Below, one piece after another: positions 55,447 to 64,000 of a DNA stretch of 64,000 bases (positions are counted from its first letter, which is position 1; every line of letters starts with the position of its first letter). This stretch comes from Mycobacterium kyogaense. Lineage in GTDB: Bacteria; Actinomycetota; Actinomycetes; Mycobacteriales; Mycobacteriaceae. The position numbers and the translations under genes were made by a program. Below the pieces are notes generated by a model, which was not told the origin of the DNA, did not search any database, and saw only the letters and a program-made list of their open reading frames with translations. The DNA is taken from positions 1 to 64,000 of the forward strand of contig NZ_QJUA01000001.1 of the NCBI RefSeq assembly GCF_003254575.1, given 5' to 3'.

Positions 55447-55851
55447 ATGCGGATCTTTCTCGAGGATGACGCCGGGCTGCGCGAGCTCACCGACGGTGGT
55501 CAGCCGACCATCCGGGTTGCGGCTCCTGACCTGCAGCGGGCCCGTCAGGTCCGCTCGCGTATCCGGTCGGGTCCGGGAAATGCAGCGGTGATCCTGGACG
55601 TGACGGTCGCCGTCGCCGGGGATTTCCGCGCGGCGCGAGGAGCGTTCGGTGAACTCGGTGCCACCTCGGGGGACACGATCCGCTACGCGGGCACCGTCGC
55701 CGGGTTGGCCGGGCTCGTCGGCGACATCGCGTCGGCCGGGGTGGCCGACGGGGTGACGCTGATCGGCGCGTCGCCACAGCAGGACCTCGACCGCATCGGG
55801 CGGGACGTGTTGCGCGTCCTGAGCGCCCGCGATCAGGCCCGCGCGTCCTGA
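55447..55851 (+). CDS. Hypothetical protein, luciferase-like fragment type
   Basis: The 134-residue protein reads MRIFLEDDAGLRELTDGGQPTIRVAAPDLQ and later TIRYAGTVAGLAGLVGDIASAGVADGVTLIGASPQQDLDRIGRDVLRVL. The C-terminal pattern resembles the last strand and helix of LLM/luciferase barrels, but the protein is far too short for a full barrel. I cannot assign a function. Its last 19 bases overlap the convergent hydrolase gene. Confidence 0.6.
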   Translation: MRIFLEDDAGLRELTDGGQPTIRVAAPDLQRARQVRSRIRSGPGNAAVILDVTVAVAGDFRAARGAFGELGATSGDTIRYAGTVAGLAGLVGDIASAGVADGVTLIGASPQQDLDRIGRDVLRVLSARDQARAS

Positions 55852-56996
55852 AGCGCCGCGTCGATCAGGCGCGCGTAGCGCAGCGAGCGGGTGGTGCCCG
55901 TCGTGCCTCCACCCATCTTGTTCATCACGTAGGCGAACGTCGCCCGTCGGTCGAGGTCCATCACGACCAGTGAGCCACCCCAGCCGCCCCACCAGCAGAC
56001 TCTGCCGGGCGGGACGGCGGGCACGCTCTCGGGCGTCGGCAGGCCGAAACCGAGGCCGAAGCGCAGCGGAATGCCGAGGACGAGGTCGGTGCCGTGCGAC
56101 TGCTCGACGAAGATCTGGTCGATGGTGGCGGGGGAGAGCACCTTCGTGCCGTCGACGGCGCCGCCCAGCGATATCGCGCGCAGCGCGCGCACCAGCCCGC
56201 GGGCGTTGCCGTGGCCGTTGGCGCCGCCGATGTCGGCGGCTCGCCACGGTGCGGTCTCGGCGACCGCGACACCGTAGGCGCCGGGTGGGAACGCCGCGAA
56301 AGTCCGGACCGCCGGGTGGTCGGGGCCGAGCCGGTCCAGGCCGCGGTCGCGGGGTGGGGGAGCGAGCAGCTCGGCGATGCGGGGCTCGTCGGATTCGCGT
56401 GCGCCGATTTGTACGTCGGCGGCAAATCGCTCGGAAATGCTCTCGCGGACAACGTCTTTGAGGCGCGTGCCGGTGATGCGCCGGATCACCTCGCCGATGA
56501 GGTGGCCGTAGTTCATCGCGTGGTAGCCCGACGCGGTGCCCGGCTCCCACCACGGGGTCTGGTCTGCCAGATGGGCGGTGGCACGCTCCCAGTCGTAGAT
56601 GTGCTCGACGTCGAACGGCACCTGCCAGCCCGACACTCCTGAGGTGTGTGCGAGCAGGTGGCGTACCTCGATGCGGTCTTTGCCGTGCGCCCCGAATTCC
56701 GGCCAGTATCTGGTGACCGGCGCGCCGGGGTCGAGCTCGTTGGCGTCGATGAGCAGCAGGGCCGCCAGTGCGGTCAGCGTCTTGGTGCAGGACCAGAAGT
56801 TGACGATCGTATCCTGTTGCCAGGCAACGGTTTTGGCTCGATCAGCGTGGCCGCCCCACATGTCGGCGACGAGTTCACCGTCGACATCGACGGCCAGTGA
56901 CGCGCCGAGCTCCTCGCCCGCCTCGATCTCGTCGGCCAGGGCGGCGGCGAGGCGGTCGAAGCGAGGCTCCCACTGACCGTGCACGGCACCACGCAT
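55833..56996 (-). CDS. Serine beta-lactamase-like hydrolase (class C/EstB type)
   Basis: The 387-residue protein has the SxxK motif SCTKT near 69-72, the Tyr motif region GYHAMNYGHL near 157-166, and a C-terminal GWGGSLVVMD segment in place of KTG, as in the beta-lactamase-related esterases (EstB, LACTB-like). No signal peptide is present, so it should be cytosolic and act as an esterase or amidase rather than a resistance enzyme. ATG 56996 is the start. Confidence 0.88.
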   Translation of the reverse strand: MRGAVHGQWEPRFDRLAAALADEIEAGEELGASLAVDVDGELVADMWGGHADRAKTVAWQQDTIVNFWSCTKTLTALAALLLIDANELDPGAPVTRYWPEFGAHGKDRIEVRHLLAHTSGVSGWQVPFDVEHIYDWERATAHLADQTPWWEPGTASGYHAMNYGHLIGEVIRRITGTRLKDVVRESISERFAADVQIGARESDEPRIAELLAPPPRDRGLDRLGPDHPAVRTFAAFPPGAYGVAVAETAPWRAADIGGANGHGNARGLVRALRAISLGGAVDGTKVLSPATIDQIFVEQSHGTDLVLGIPLRFGLGFGLPTPESVPAVPPGRVCWWGGWGGSLVVMDLDRRATFAYVMNKMGGGTTGTTRSLRYARLIDAALQDARA

Positions 56997-57023
56997 AGGG
57001 GCGAGCCTATGTGGTGCTGGCGG

Positions 57024-57545
57024 TCACCAGTTGTCGTAGCCGCCCTCGGGGCCGAGCATGCGTTCCAGCCGGGTGCGGTTGATCTTGGCCAGTTCGTTGC
57101 GCACGATCTTGCGTTCGGTCTCGTAGTCGTTGAGCAGCCGGTCACCCATCGTGGCCAGCACGGTGTCGGCGCTGTAGCCGTTGACGTACATGACGAAGCC
57201 GAAGCCGAAGTGGTCCAGGTAGGTCTTCGAGGCGTCGGCCAGTCGCGCCATCATCTCGGGCCGCGCGTCGGCGATCGCGCACTGCTCTGCCTGGGACTTC
57301 TCGCTGCCGGGCCGGCGGCCGATGTCGGGGTAGGCCTGCAGGATCGAGTCGATCGAGTCCTCGCCGAGGGCGAAGAGCAGCGAGTCGGCGCAGCGGAACA
57401 GCTGGTCGTGGGTGGTGAAGGGGCGCTGTCGGGCCAGGTCGGCGGCCAGCGGCACGCTGGAGCAGCATTCGTAGACGGCGTGCACGGCGCGGCGCATCGG
57501 CAGCGCGTTGAACGCGTCCAGTCCGATTCCCTGATGCAGTAGCAC
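57024..57545 (-). CDS. OHCU decarboxylase (uric-acid degradation)
   Basis: The 173-residue all-helical protein has the family pattern FNALPMRRAVHAVYECCSS, RCADSLLFALGEDSIDSILQAYPDIG, FGFGFVMYVNGYSADTVLATMGDRLLNDYETE and the end EIAKINRTRLERMLG-type helix. These enzymes convert 2-oxo-4-hydroxy-4-carboxy-5-ureidoimidazoline to S-allantoin. Uricase and HIU hydrolase genes, its usual partners, are not present here. GTG 57545 opens the frame 38 codons before any other plausible start. Confidence 0.82.
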   Translation of the reverse strand: MLLHQGIGLDAFNALPMRRAVHAVYECCSSVPLAADLARQRPFTTHDQLFRCADSLLFALGEDSIDSILQAYPDIGRRPGSEKSQAEQCAIADARPEMMARLADASKTYLDHFGFGFVMYVNGYSADTVLATMGDRLLNDYETERKIVRNELAKINRTRLERMLGPEGGYDNW

Positions 57546-57606
57546 ACCGCCATGATCGAACGGTCAAACGGCGAGCACGTAACGCCGTGTTACAGGCAGG
57601 TCAATT

Positions 57607-57673
57607 CCCGCGAGCAGACGCAATCTCGAGTGTTCTCACGGCGTGTCCGCTCGAGTTCGCGTCTGGTCGCGGG
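57607..57673. repeat. Long imperfect inverted repeat between ppa and OHCU decarboxylase gene
   Basis: The 24-nt arms 57607-57630 and 57650-57673 are complementary at 21 of 24 positions, with a 19-nt loop. Each arm holds CTCGAG next to the loop and CCCGCGA/TCGCGGG at the base. It starts 8 bases past the ppa stop. It may terminate ppa transcription (no T-tract) or be a dispersed palindromic element. Confidence 0.7.
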
Positions 57674-57680
57674 GAGAAAA

Positions 57681-58166
57681 CTAGTGGCCCTCGGTCTTGA
57701 AGCGCTCGATCGACCGGTTCACCTCGGCCTCGGCTTCCTCGCGGCCCACCCAGTCCGCGGCGTGCACGAACTTGCCCGGCTCGAGGTCCTTGTAGTGCAC
57801 GAAGAAGTGCTTGATCGCGTCGAGCTCGAACTCCGACACGTCGCCGATGTCCTGGATGTGGTCCCACCGCGGATCGGCGAGCACGCACAGCACCTTGTCG
57901 TCGCCGCCCTTCTCGTCGGTCATACGGAACATGCCGACGGGGCGGGCCTCGACGATGCAGCCGGGGAACACCGACTCGGGCAGCAGCACCAGCGCATCCA
58001 GCGGATCGCCGTCCTCGCCGAGGGTGTCCTCGATGTAGCCGTAGTCGGTCGGATAGCCGAACGCGGTGAACAGGTAGCGGTCCAGCTTCACCTTGCCGCT
58101 GTCGTGGTCGACCTCGTACTTGTTGCGGGAACCCTTCGGGATCTCGATGAGAACGTCGAACTGCAC
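57681..58166 (-). CDS. ppa: Inorganic pyrophosphatase
   Basis: The 161-residue family I pyrophosphatase has [14 protein letters not shown] at the start, [20 protein letters not shown] (signature DxDPxD metal site near 54-59), and [14 protein letters not shown]. It hydrolyses PPi and pulls biosynthetic reactions. GTG 58166 with AAGGAG (58180-58175) gives the length of the M. tuberculosis enzyme (162). It is divergent from the dacB-type gene. Confidence 0.96.
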   Translation of the reverse strand: MQFDVLIEIPKGSRNKYEVDHDSGKVKLDRYLFTAFGYPTDYGYIEDTLGEDGDPLDALVLLPESVFPGCIVEARPVGMFRMTDEKGGDDKVLCVLADPRWDHIQDIGDVSEFELDAIKHFFVHYKDLEPGKFVHAADWVGREEAEAEVNRSIERFKTEGH

Positions 58167-58277
58167 CGGGGAGGCTCCTTCGCATGACGGGCGATCAACA
58201 GGCCGGAACCACCTTAGTGGGGAGCGATACCCTGCACTACAGGGGTGGCGTCGGAGTAATCGAGTGACAGGGGAACT

Positions 58278-59648
58278 ATGCGGCCGACTCGGTGGCGGCG
58301 GTCCACCTATGTCCTGGTCGGCCTCGCCGTGGTCGTCGTGGTGGCCGGTCTGGTTCTGACGGCGGCGCTGATCGCAGGCCGTCAGCCGTCGGCGGCGGTG
58401 GCCGTCAAGCCTGCACCGGCGCCTGCGACCGCTGACCCCGGCGTCGTCCCGGTGCCCGACACCGCCGACATGCCGACCGCCGCCGGGCTGGCCAACGCAT
58501 TGCGCGGGGTGGTGGCCGATCCGAACCTCGGTCAGTTCACCGGGCGTATCACCGACGCCCTCACCGGCGACGAGCTGTGGTCGCAGGGCCCGCATGTGCC
58601 GATGCAGCCCGCCTCGGTGAACAAGATGCTGACCACCGCCGCGGCGTTGCTGACGCTGGACCGCGACGCCCGCCTGACGACGCGGGTGGTGGCCACGTCG
58701 CCCGGGACCGTGGTGCTCGTCGGCGGCGGCGATCCGACGCTGTCGGCAGCCCCGCGCGGCACCGACACCTGGTACCGCGACGCCGCCCGGATCGTCGACC
58801 TCGCCGACCAGGTGCGCCGCAGCGGGACCACTGTTCGCACGGTCGCGGTCGACGTCAGCGCCTACAACGGCCCGACGATGGCGCCGGGCTGGGACCCGCT
58901 GGACATCGACGGCGGCGACATCGCCCCGATGGAGGCGGTGATGCTCGACGGCGGCCGCACCCAGCCCGTCACCGTGGACTCGGCGCGCTCGCGCACTCCG
59001 GCACTCGACGCCGGGCGTGCGCTGGCGATCGCGCTCGGCGTCGACCCGCAGAAGGTGACGGTGCTGCCGTCGGCTGCGCGGGGCCGCGAGATCGCCTCGG
59101 TGCAGTCTCCGCCGCTGATCCAGCGGCTGCGCGACATGATGAACGCCTCGGACAACGTGATGGCCGAGTCGACGGGCCGGGAGGTCGCCGACGCGACGGG
59201 CCGACCGCAGAGCTTCGCCGGCGCGGTCAGCGCGGTGCTCGCCGCCCTCGACGACGCCGGGATCGACACCGGCGAGGCGCGGCTGCTGGATTCCAGCGGC
59301 CTGTCGGTCGACGACCGGCTGACCGCCGAGACCCTCGACGAGGTCGTCGGCGCGGCCGCCGGCGATGACCACCCCAAGCTGCGGCCGCTGGTGGATCTGC
59401 TGCCGATCGCCGGTGGCAGTGGCACGCTGTCGAATCGCTACCTCGACAGCGCCGGCCGCGGCGCCGCCGGCTACCTGCGCGCCAAGACGGGATCGTTGAC
59501 CGCGACCAACTCGCTGGCCGGCATCGTGACCGACACCAGCGGCCGGGTGCTGACCTTCGCGCTGCTGTCCAACCAGGCCGGCCCCAGCGGGCGTACCGCG
59601 CTCGACGCGTTCGCCGCGACCCTGCGCACGTGCGGGTGCCGCACATGA
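58278..59648 (+). CDS. dacB: D-alanyl-D-alanine carboxypeptidase/endopeptidase, S13 type (Rv3627c)
   Basis: The 456-residue protein has a signal anchor (residues 10-34), a Pro/Ala linker, and a DacB-type domain: SVNK at 113-116 (SxxK), SDN in [10 protein letters not shown] near 293, and KTGS in [12 protein letters not shown] near 408. It trims peptidoglycan stem peptides outside the membrane. It is followed by a zincin gene with ATGA overlap, then tilS and hpt, as in M. tuberculosis Rv3627c-Rv3624c. Confidence 0.93.
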   Translation: MRPTRWRRSTYVLVGLAVVVVVAGLVLTAALIAGRQPSAAVAVKPAPAPATADPGVVPVPDTADMPTAAGLANALRGVVADPNLGQFTGRITDALTGDELWSQGPHVPMQPASVNKMLTTAAALLTLDRDARLTTRVVATSPGTVVLVGGGDPTLSAAPRGTDTWYRDAARIVDLADQVRRSGTTVRTVAVDVSAYNGPTMAPGWDPLDIDGGDIAPMEAVMLDGGRTQPVTVDSARSRTPALDAGRALAIALGVDPQKVTVLPSAARGREIASVQSPPLIQRLRDMMNASDNVMAESTGREVADATGRPQSFAGAVSAVLAALDDAGIDTGEARLLDSSGLSVDDRLTAETLDEVVGAAAGDDHPKLRPLVDLLPIAGGSGTLSNRYLDSAGRGAAGYLRAKTGSLTATNSLAGIVTDTSGRVLTFALLSNQAGPSGRTALDAFAATLRTCGCRT

Positions 59649-60724
59649 ACCAGACGTTCTCGGTCGGCAGCGCGGTGGATTGGAACCTGGCGGCCTCGTT
59701 CGGCGGCAAGCTGGCCCGCCCCGAGCCGCCGTCCACCGACTACACCCGCGACCAGGTGATCGCACAGCTCGCCGACTCGGCGCGGGCGGCCGAGGTGCCG
59801 GTGCGCGAGGTGACCGGTCTCGCCGAAGGGGCGGACATCCCCGAGGCGCGGATCGTGAACCGGCCGGAGTGGATCCGCGCGGCCGCCGGTTCGATGCGGG
59901 CGATGACGGGCGGGGGTGACGGCGCGAAACCCCGTGCCATCAGCGGGCGCATCGCCGGCGTGCAGACAGGCGCGGTGCTGGCGTTCGTGTCGTCGGGGAT
60001 TCTGGGGCAATACGATCCGTTCGCTTCCGGTGGGCAGGAGCGAAGCGACCCGGGAAATGACACAGCCGGCGGTGAGCTGCTGCTGGTCTACCCGAACGTC
60101 ATCGCGGTGGAGCGGCAGTTGCACGTGCAACCGGCCGACTTCCGGATGTGGGTCTGCCTGCACGAGGTCACCCATCGGGTGCAGTTCCGCGCCAACCCGT
60201 GGCTGGCCGGCCACATGTCCGACGCCCTCGGCGTGCTCACCCAGGACGCCGGCGACGACGTGACGCAGGTGGTGGGGCGGCTGGCGGAGTACGTCCGCGA
60301 GAAGCGTTCCGGCCATGTTGCAGACGCCAATTCGGCGGGCATCCTCGGGCTGGTGCGCGCGGTGCAGTCCGAGGCGCAGAGCGAAGCGCTGGACCGGCTG
60401 CTGGTGTTGGGCACGCTGCTCGAAGGGCACGCCGACCACGTGATGGATGCCGTGGGGCCCGCGGTGGTCCCGTCGGTGGCCACCATCCGTCACCGGTTCG
60501 ACCAGCGCAGGCACCGCCGCCAGCCCCCGGTGCAGCGGCTGCTGCGGGCACTCCTGGGGATCGACGCAAAGATGGACCAGTACACGCGCGGCAAGGCGTT
60601 CGTCGACGCCGTGGTGTCGACGGTCGGGATGGCGCGGTTCAACACGATCTGGACCGGCCCGCACACCCTGCCGCTGCCCGACGAGATCGACGAGCCGCAG
60701 CGATGGATCGACCGGGTGCTGTAG
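59645..60724 (+). CDS. Zincin-like metalloprotease, DUF2342 (Rv3626c type)
   Basis: The 359-residue protein has a zinc motif [11 protein letters not shown] near 173-183 (HExxH) and a downstream Glu in [13 protein letters not shown], the DUF2342/zincin_2 pattern sometimes annotated as F420-biosynthesis-associated. No signal peptide is visible. Residues ~128-138 ([11 protein letters not shown]) are encoded by copy B of the 33-bp repeat also found in the ridA gene and interrupt the link between QYDPF and [12 protein letters not shown] 59645 overlaps the dacB stop; its end overlaps tilS by 22 bp. Confidence 0.88.
   Translation: MNQTFSVGSAVDWNLAASFGGKLARPEPPSTDYTRDQVIAQLADSARAAEVPVREVTGLAEGADIPEARIVNRPEWIRAAAGSMRAMTGGGDGAKPRAISGRIAGVQTGAVLAFVSSGILGQYDPFASGGQERSDPGNDTAGGELLLVYPNVIAVERQLHVQPADFRMWVCLHEVTHRVQFRANPWLAGHMSDALGVLTQDAGDDVTQVVGRLAEYVREKRSGHVADANSAGILGLVRAVQSEAQSEALDRLLVLGTLLEGHADHVMDAVGPAVVPSVATIRHRFDQRRHRRQPPVQRLLRALLGIDAKMDQYTRGKAFVDAVVSTVGMARFNTIWTGPHTLPLPDEIDEPQRWIDRVL
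60026..60058 (+). repeat. Copy B of the 33-bp dispersed repeat encoding [11 protein letters not shown]
   Basis: This copy is 30/33 identical to 13079-13111 and in the same translational frame. It has an extra short inverted repeat at its edges (TCGCTT 60021-60026 and AAGCGA 60043-60048). It sits in a loop of the zincin protein. Confidence 0.7.
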
Positions 60725-61656
60725 CGCAGCTGCGCGCGGCACTGCGCCGGTTCGCAGCCGAGTACGGGCTCGACGGGCCCTGGTGCGTCGCGCTGTCGGG
60801 CGGGCCGGACTCGCTGGCCTTGACCGCGGTCGCCGCAGCGCTGCGGCCGACGACGGCGCTGATCGTCGACCATCGGCTCCAAGCCGGCTCCGGGACCGTC
60901 GCAGCGACCGCCAAAGAGCAGGCGCTTGCGCTGGGATGCGTTGACGCTCAAGTGCTTTCGGTGGACGTCGGCACTCAGGGCGGGCCCGAGGCGGCCGCCC
61001 GCGCGGCGCGCTACGGCGCTCTGAAGCAGGCTCGCGACGGGTCACCGGTGCTGCTCGGGCACACGCTCGACGACCAGGCGGAGACGGTGCTGCTGGGCCT
61101 GGGCCGTGGATCGGGCGCACGCTCGCTCGCCGGGATGCGGCCCCACGATCCGCCGTGGTGCCGGCCCCTGCTGGGGGTGCGACGCAGCGTCACCCACGCC
61201 GCATGCGCCGAACTCGAGCTGACCCCGTGGCGCGATCCGCACAACGAGGACCCGCGCTTCACCCGGGTGCGGCTGCGCGCCGAAGTGCTGCCGCTGCTCG
61301 AGGATGTGCTGGCCGGCGGCGTCGCGGAGGCGCTGGCACGCACCGCCGCGGCGCTGCGGGAGGACACCGACGCGCTCGACGGGATCGCCGCCGAGATCGT
61401 CGTCACTCCCGAGCTGGCGGTGGCGACACTCACAGCACTGCCCGCCGCGGTGCGCCGCCGCGTGCTCCGGCGGTGGCTGCTCGACGGCGGCGCCGTGGGC
61501 CTGACCGATGCGCAGATCCGGTCGGTCGACGCGCTGGTGACGGCGTGGCGCGGGCAGGGCGCAGTGGCGGTACCGAGCGCGATGGCGCGGCGCCGGCTCT
61601 TCGCCGGCCGGCGCGGCGCGGTGCTGACGCTCTACCGGGAGCCGGTCGCCGACTGA
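60703..61656 (+). CDS. tilS: tRNA(Ile)-lysidine synthase
   Basis: The 317-residue N-type ATP pyrophosphatase has the P-loop SGGPDS at 32-37, LIVDHRLQAGS, LLGHTLDDQAETVLLGLGRGSG, and WCRPLLGVRR. It attaches lysine to C34 of tRNA-Ile(CAU) so AUA is read correctly. ATG 60703 lies inside the end of the zincin gene (22-bp overlap) and gives a length near the M. tuberculosis 323 residues. Confidence 0.94.
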   Translation: MDRPGAVAQLRAALRRFAAEYGLDGPWCVALSGGPDSLALTAVAAALRPTTALIVDHRLQAGSGTVAATAKEQALALGCVDAQVLSVDVGTQGGPEAAARAARYGALKQARDGSPVLLGHTLDDQAETVLLGLGRGSGARSLAGMRPHDPPWCRPLLGVRRSVTHAACAELELTPWRDPHNEDPRFTRVRLRAEVLPLLEDVLAGGVAEALARTAAALREDTDALDGIAAEIVVTPELAVATLTALPAAVRRRVLRRWLLDGGAVGLTDAQIRSVDALVTAWRGQGAVAVPSAMARRRLFAGRRGAVLTLYREPVAD

Positions 61657-61676
61657 GCACCAGTAGGCTCTAGGGC

Positions 61677-62252
61677 GTGCCTGCGCATGGGGAGTTGTAT
61701 CCCGGGGACATCAAGTCGGTGTTGCTGTCGGAGGAGCAGATCCGCTCCAAGACAGCTGAGCTCGCCGGCCTCATCGCCGCCGACTACCCGACGCCGGGGG
61801 AGGGGCAGCAGGATCTGCTGCTGATCACGGTGCTCAAGGGCGCGGTCATGTTCGTCACCGACCTGGCCCGGGCCATCCCGCTGCCCACGCAGCTGGAGTT
61901 CATGGCGGTCAGTTCGTACGGCTCGTCGACGTCGTCGTCGGGGGTGGTGCGCATCCTCAAAGACCTCGATCGCGACATCAACGATCGCGATGTGCTGATC
62001 GTCGAGGACATCGTCGATTCTGGGCTGACGCTGTCGTGGCTGCTGCGCAACCTGGCCACCCGCCGGCCCCGGTCGCTGCGGGTGTGCACGCTGCTGCGCA
62101 AGCCCGAGGCGGTGCGTGCCGACGTCGACATCGAATACATCGGCTTCGACATCCCCAACGAGTTCGTCGTCGGCTACGGCCTGGACTACGCCGAGCGTTA
62201 TCGCGATCTGCCCTTCATCGGCACGCTCGACCCCAAGGTCTACACGGACTGA
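61677..62252 (+). CDS. hpt: Hypoxanthine(-guanine) phosphoribosyltransferase
   Basis: The 191-residue type I PRTase has the PRPP motif [13 protein letters not shown] near 101-113, the [13 protein letters not shown] loop, and [16 protein letters not shown] at the purine side. It salvages hypoxanthine and guanine. GTG 61677 gives [12 protein letters not shown], about 10 residues before the conserved start. It follows tilS by 20 bases in the same operon. Confidence 0.95.
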   Translation: MPAHGELYPGDIKSVLLSEEQIRSKTAELAGLIAADYPTPGEGQQDLLLITVLKGAVMFVTDLARAIPLPTQLEFMAVSSYGSSTSSSGVVRILKDLDRDINDRDVLIVEDIVDSGLTLSWLLRNLATRRPRSLRVCTLLRKPEAVRADVDIEYIGFDIPNEFVVGYGLDYAERYRDLPFIGTLDPKVYTD

Positions 62253-62290
62253 CGTCTCACCCGCCCATACCGACGTTTGGGCGCGAAAGC

Positions 62291-62305
62291 GCGAGAAGTT
62301 CTCGC
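62291..62305. promoter_or_regulatory. Perfect 15-bp palindrome before the molybdoenzyme gene
   Basis: GCGAGAA-g-TTCTCGC (62291-62305) is a perfect dyad 32 bases before the molybdoenzyme ATG, with GCGC overlapping its left edge. Position and symmetry fit a repressor operator. The regulator is unknown. Confidence 0.45.
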
Positions 62306-62337
62306 CATTTCGTCGATCTGGACGCAGGATCGAAGCC

Positions 62338-64000
62338 ATGACCGAGACCGCGCTCCGCATCTGCCCCTTCTGCGAGGCCACCTGCGGCCTGACGCTGACC
62401 ATCGACGCCGGCCGAGTGGTCGGTGCGCGGGGCGATCGTGACGACGTGTTCAGCGCCGGGTTCATCTGCCCCAAGGGCGCCAGCTTCGCCGAGCTCGACA
62501 ACGATCCCGACCGGTTGCAGGCTCCGCTGGTCCGCCGTGACGGCGTGCTGACCGAGGCGACGTGGGAGGAGGCGTTCGCGGCGGCCGCCGACGGCCTCGG
62601 CGCGGTGATCCGCGAGCACGGGGGCGCCGCCGTCGGGGCGTACCTGGGAAATCCCAACGCGCACACGGTCGCCGGTGCCCTGTACCCGCCGCTGATCATC
62701 CGCGGCCTGGGCACCCGCCAGGTCTTCTCGGCGAGCACGCTGGACCAGATGCCCAAGCACGTGTCGCTGGGTCTGATGTTCGGCAGTCCGGTCGCGTTCA
62801 CGGTGCCCGACCTCGACCGGACCGACTACCTCGTCATCATCGGGGCCAATCCGCTGGTCTCCAACGGCAGCGTGACCACCGCCCCCGACTTCGGCGGCAA
62901 GATGCGCGACATCCGCAAGCGCGGCGGCCGGATCGTGGTCATCGACCCGGCCCGCACCCGCACCGCGGAGCTCGCCGACCGGCATCTGGCGCCACGCCCC
63001 GGCACGGACGCGGCGCTGCTGTTCGCCGTCGTCCACGTGCTGTTCGACGAGAACCTGGTCACCCTCGGTGACCTGGCGGAGCATGTCGCCGGTCTCGACG
63101 AGGTGCGCGCGGCGGCGCGCGACTTCACCCCCGCCGCCGTCGCCGAGTACTGCGGCGTCGACGCCGCTGAGATCGAGACGCTGGCGCGGGAGCTCGCCGC
63201 GGCATCCAGCGCGGCCGTCTACGGCCGTATCGGGACGTCGACGGTCGAGTTCGGCACGTTGGGCAGCTGGCTCGTCGACGTCGTGAACATCCTGACCGGC
63301 AACCTGGACCGGCCCGGCGGTGCGATGTTCCCCTGCTCGCCGGTGGCGCCGGCGCCGCGCGGGCACCGGCCCGGCAAGGGGTTCCGCACCGGCCGCTGGC
63401 ACAGCCGGGTGTCGGGCCGTCCCGAGGTGCTCTCCGAACTGCCGACCCCAGTACTGGCCGAGGAGATCGAGACGCCGGGCGACGGTCAGATCACCGCCAT
63501 GATCACGATCGCGGGCAACCCGGTGCTGTCCGCCCCCGACGGCGACCGGCTGGACAAGGCATTGGACAGCGTCGCGTTCATGATCAGCGTCGACCCCTAC
63601 CTGAACGAGACGACCCGCCACGCCGACGTCATCCTGCCCCCGCCCCCGCCGTCGCGCTCGCCCCATTTCGACGTCGCGCTGAACGCGCTCGCGATCCGCA
63701 ACAACGCCCGCTACTCGCCGCCGGCGCTGCCGCTGGACGGCAGGCCCAGTGAGGCCGAGATCCTGTCCCGGTTGGCGCTGGTCGTGTTCGGCATGGGCCA
63801 GGACGCCGATCCGGCGCTGGTCGACGAGCAGGTCATCGCCACCACCCTGGCCAAGGAGACTGCCGACCCCTCGTCGCCGGTCGCCGGCCGCGCCGTCGAC
63901 GAACTGACGGCGATGCTGCCCGCAGGGCCCGGTTACGAGCGCCGGCTCGACATGATGCTGCGCCTCGGTGCGTACGGCGACGCGTTCGGGGCGCGCCCCG
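62338..64000 (+). CDS. Molybdopterin-dependent oxidoreductase (3' end beyond window)
   Basis: The frame is open from ATG 62338 to the window end (554 codons). An N-terminal 4Fe-4S motif is formed by C9, C12, C16 and C44 (CPFCEATC ... FICPKGASF). The Mo-bis-MGD domains follow: YLGNPNAHTVAGAL, FSASTLDQMPKHVS, VIIGANPLVSNGS, IVVIDPARTRTAELAD, and TRHADVILPPPPPSRSPHFD. These place it with the assimilatory-nitrate-reductase/formate-dehydrogenase-like family of cytosolic enzymes. The substrate cannot be told from this part. The usual C-terminal cofactor domain lies outside. Confidence 0.9.
   Translation, partial: MTETALRICPFCEATCGLTLTIDAGRVVGARGDRDDVFSAGFICPKGASFAELDNDPDRLQAPLVRRDGVLTEATWEEAFAAAADGLGAVIREHGGAAVGAYLGNPNAHTVAGALYPPLIIRGLGTRQVFSASTLDQMPKHVSLGLMFGSPVAFTVPDLDRTDYLVIIGANPLVSNGSVTTAPDFGGKMRDIRKRGGRIVVIDPARTRTAELADRHLAPRPGTDAALLFAVVHVLFDENLVTLGDLAEHVAGLDEVRAAARDFTPAAVAEYCGVDAAEIETLARELAAASSAAVYGRIGTSTVEFGTLGSWLVDVVNILTGNLDRPGGAMFPCSPVAPAPRGHRPGKGFRTGRWHSRVSGRPEVLSELPTPVLAEEIETPGDGQITAMITIAGNPVLSAPDGDRLDKALDSVAFMISVDPYLNETTRHADVILPPPPPSRSPHFDVALNALAIRNNARYSPPALPLDGRPSEAEILSRLALVVFGMGQDADPALVDEQVIATTLAKETADPSSPVAGRAVDELTAMLPAGPGYERRLDMMLRLGAYGDAFGARP

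Noticed and set aside
55833-56996. Antibiotic-resistance beta-lactamase
   Set aside because: It has SxxK but no signal peptide and no clear KTG box; it fits the EstB/LACTB-like esterase group instead.

Overview
The window is high-GC chromosomal DNA from a Mycobacterium-type actinomycete, most likely a fast-growing (Mycolicibacterium-like) species. The evidence is the gene content (whiB4, ponA2, marP, bagA/bagB, a Crp/adenylate-cyclase pair, the Rv3661-Rv3654c-type Tad locus, topA with a Lys/Ala tail, an F420-dependent oxidoreductase), the many GTG starts, and 4-bp ATGA/GTGA gene overlaps. From about 5.4 kb to 62.3 kb the order follows, as I recall it, M. tuberculosis Rv3684 to Rv3624c. Some tubercle-bacillus genes are missing (the Dpp transporter between acs and the Rv3662c homologue, and the PE/PPE genes near Rv3650-Rv3653), and others are present (a Ser/Thr kinase, a nitrilase-family enzyme, a Pls/PosA-type NRPS with an M1 peptidase, TerC, an OHCU decarboxylase). 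The window starts at a contig end: bases 3-21 are almost certainly left-over Tn5/Nextera adapter. It ends inside a molybdopterin oxidoreductase.

Layout. 0-5.1 kb: accessory metabolism (F420 oxidoreductase, PAP2 phosphatase, alpha/beta hydrolase coupled to an aldo/keto reductase, XRE regulator) and tRNA-Pro. 5.3-10.1 kb: cds1-type cysteine synthase/desulfhydrase, metallophosphoesterase, ponA2. 10.1-15.5 kb: whiB4, the Get3-like ATPases bagA/bagB, DUF4177, RidA, MBL hydrolase, crp. 15.6-24.6 kb: nth, thioredoxin-like, NUDIX, marP operon; epoxide-hydrolase-like and holin-like genes; secreted protease; LapA-like gene; acs; Rv3662c-like gene. 24.6-30.8 kb: two structured RNAs (Ms1/MTS2823 and 6C/B11) flanking a HAD phosphatase gene, then the ssd-tadA-tadB-tadC-flp-tadE-tadG locus. 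30.8-43.8 kb: kinase, Rv3651-like sensor protein, MrfA-type helicase, cspA, Rv3647c-like gene, topA, adenylate cyclase, holB, tRNA-Thr, nitrilase. 43.8-54.1 kb: GT-C-like membrane protein, galE, and a five-gene minus-strand operon (NRPS, M1 peptidase, flippase, PpgS-type glycosyltransferase, DUF2304). 54.2-64 kb: Mn riboswitch-terC, serine beta-lactamase-like hydrolase, OHCU decarboxylase, ppa, dacB-type carboxypeptidase, zincin, tilS, hpt, molybdoenzyme.

How parts connect. An adenylate cyclase (Rv3645 type) and the cAMP receptor Crp are both here. CRP-like boxes (TGTGA-N6-TCACA type) lie upstream of whiB4 and inside the predicted promoter of the Ms1 RNA, so the window may hold both ends of one cAMP circuit. 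Cell-envelope functions dominate elsewhere (PonA2, DacB-like enzyme, PpgS, GalE, GT-C protein, flippase, MarP). The least described unit is the NRPS/M1-peptidase pair translationally coupled to the polyprenyl-phosphosugar genes.
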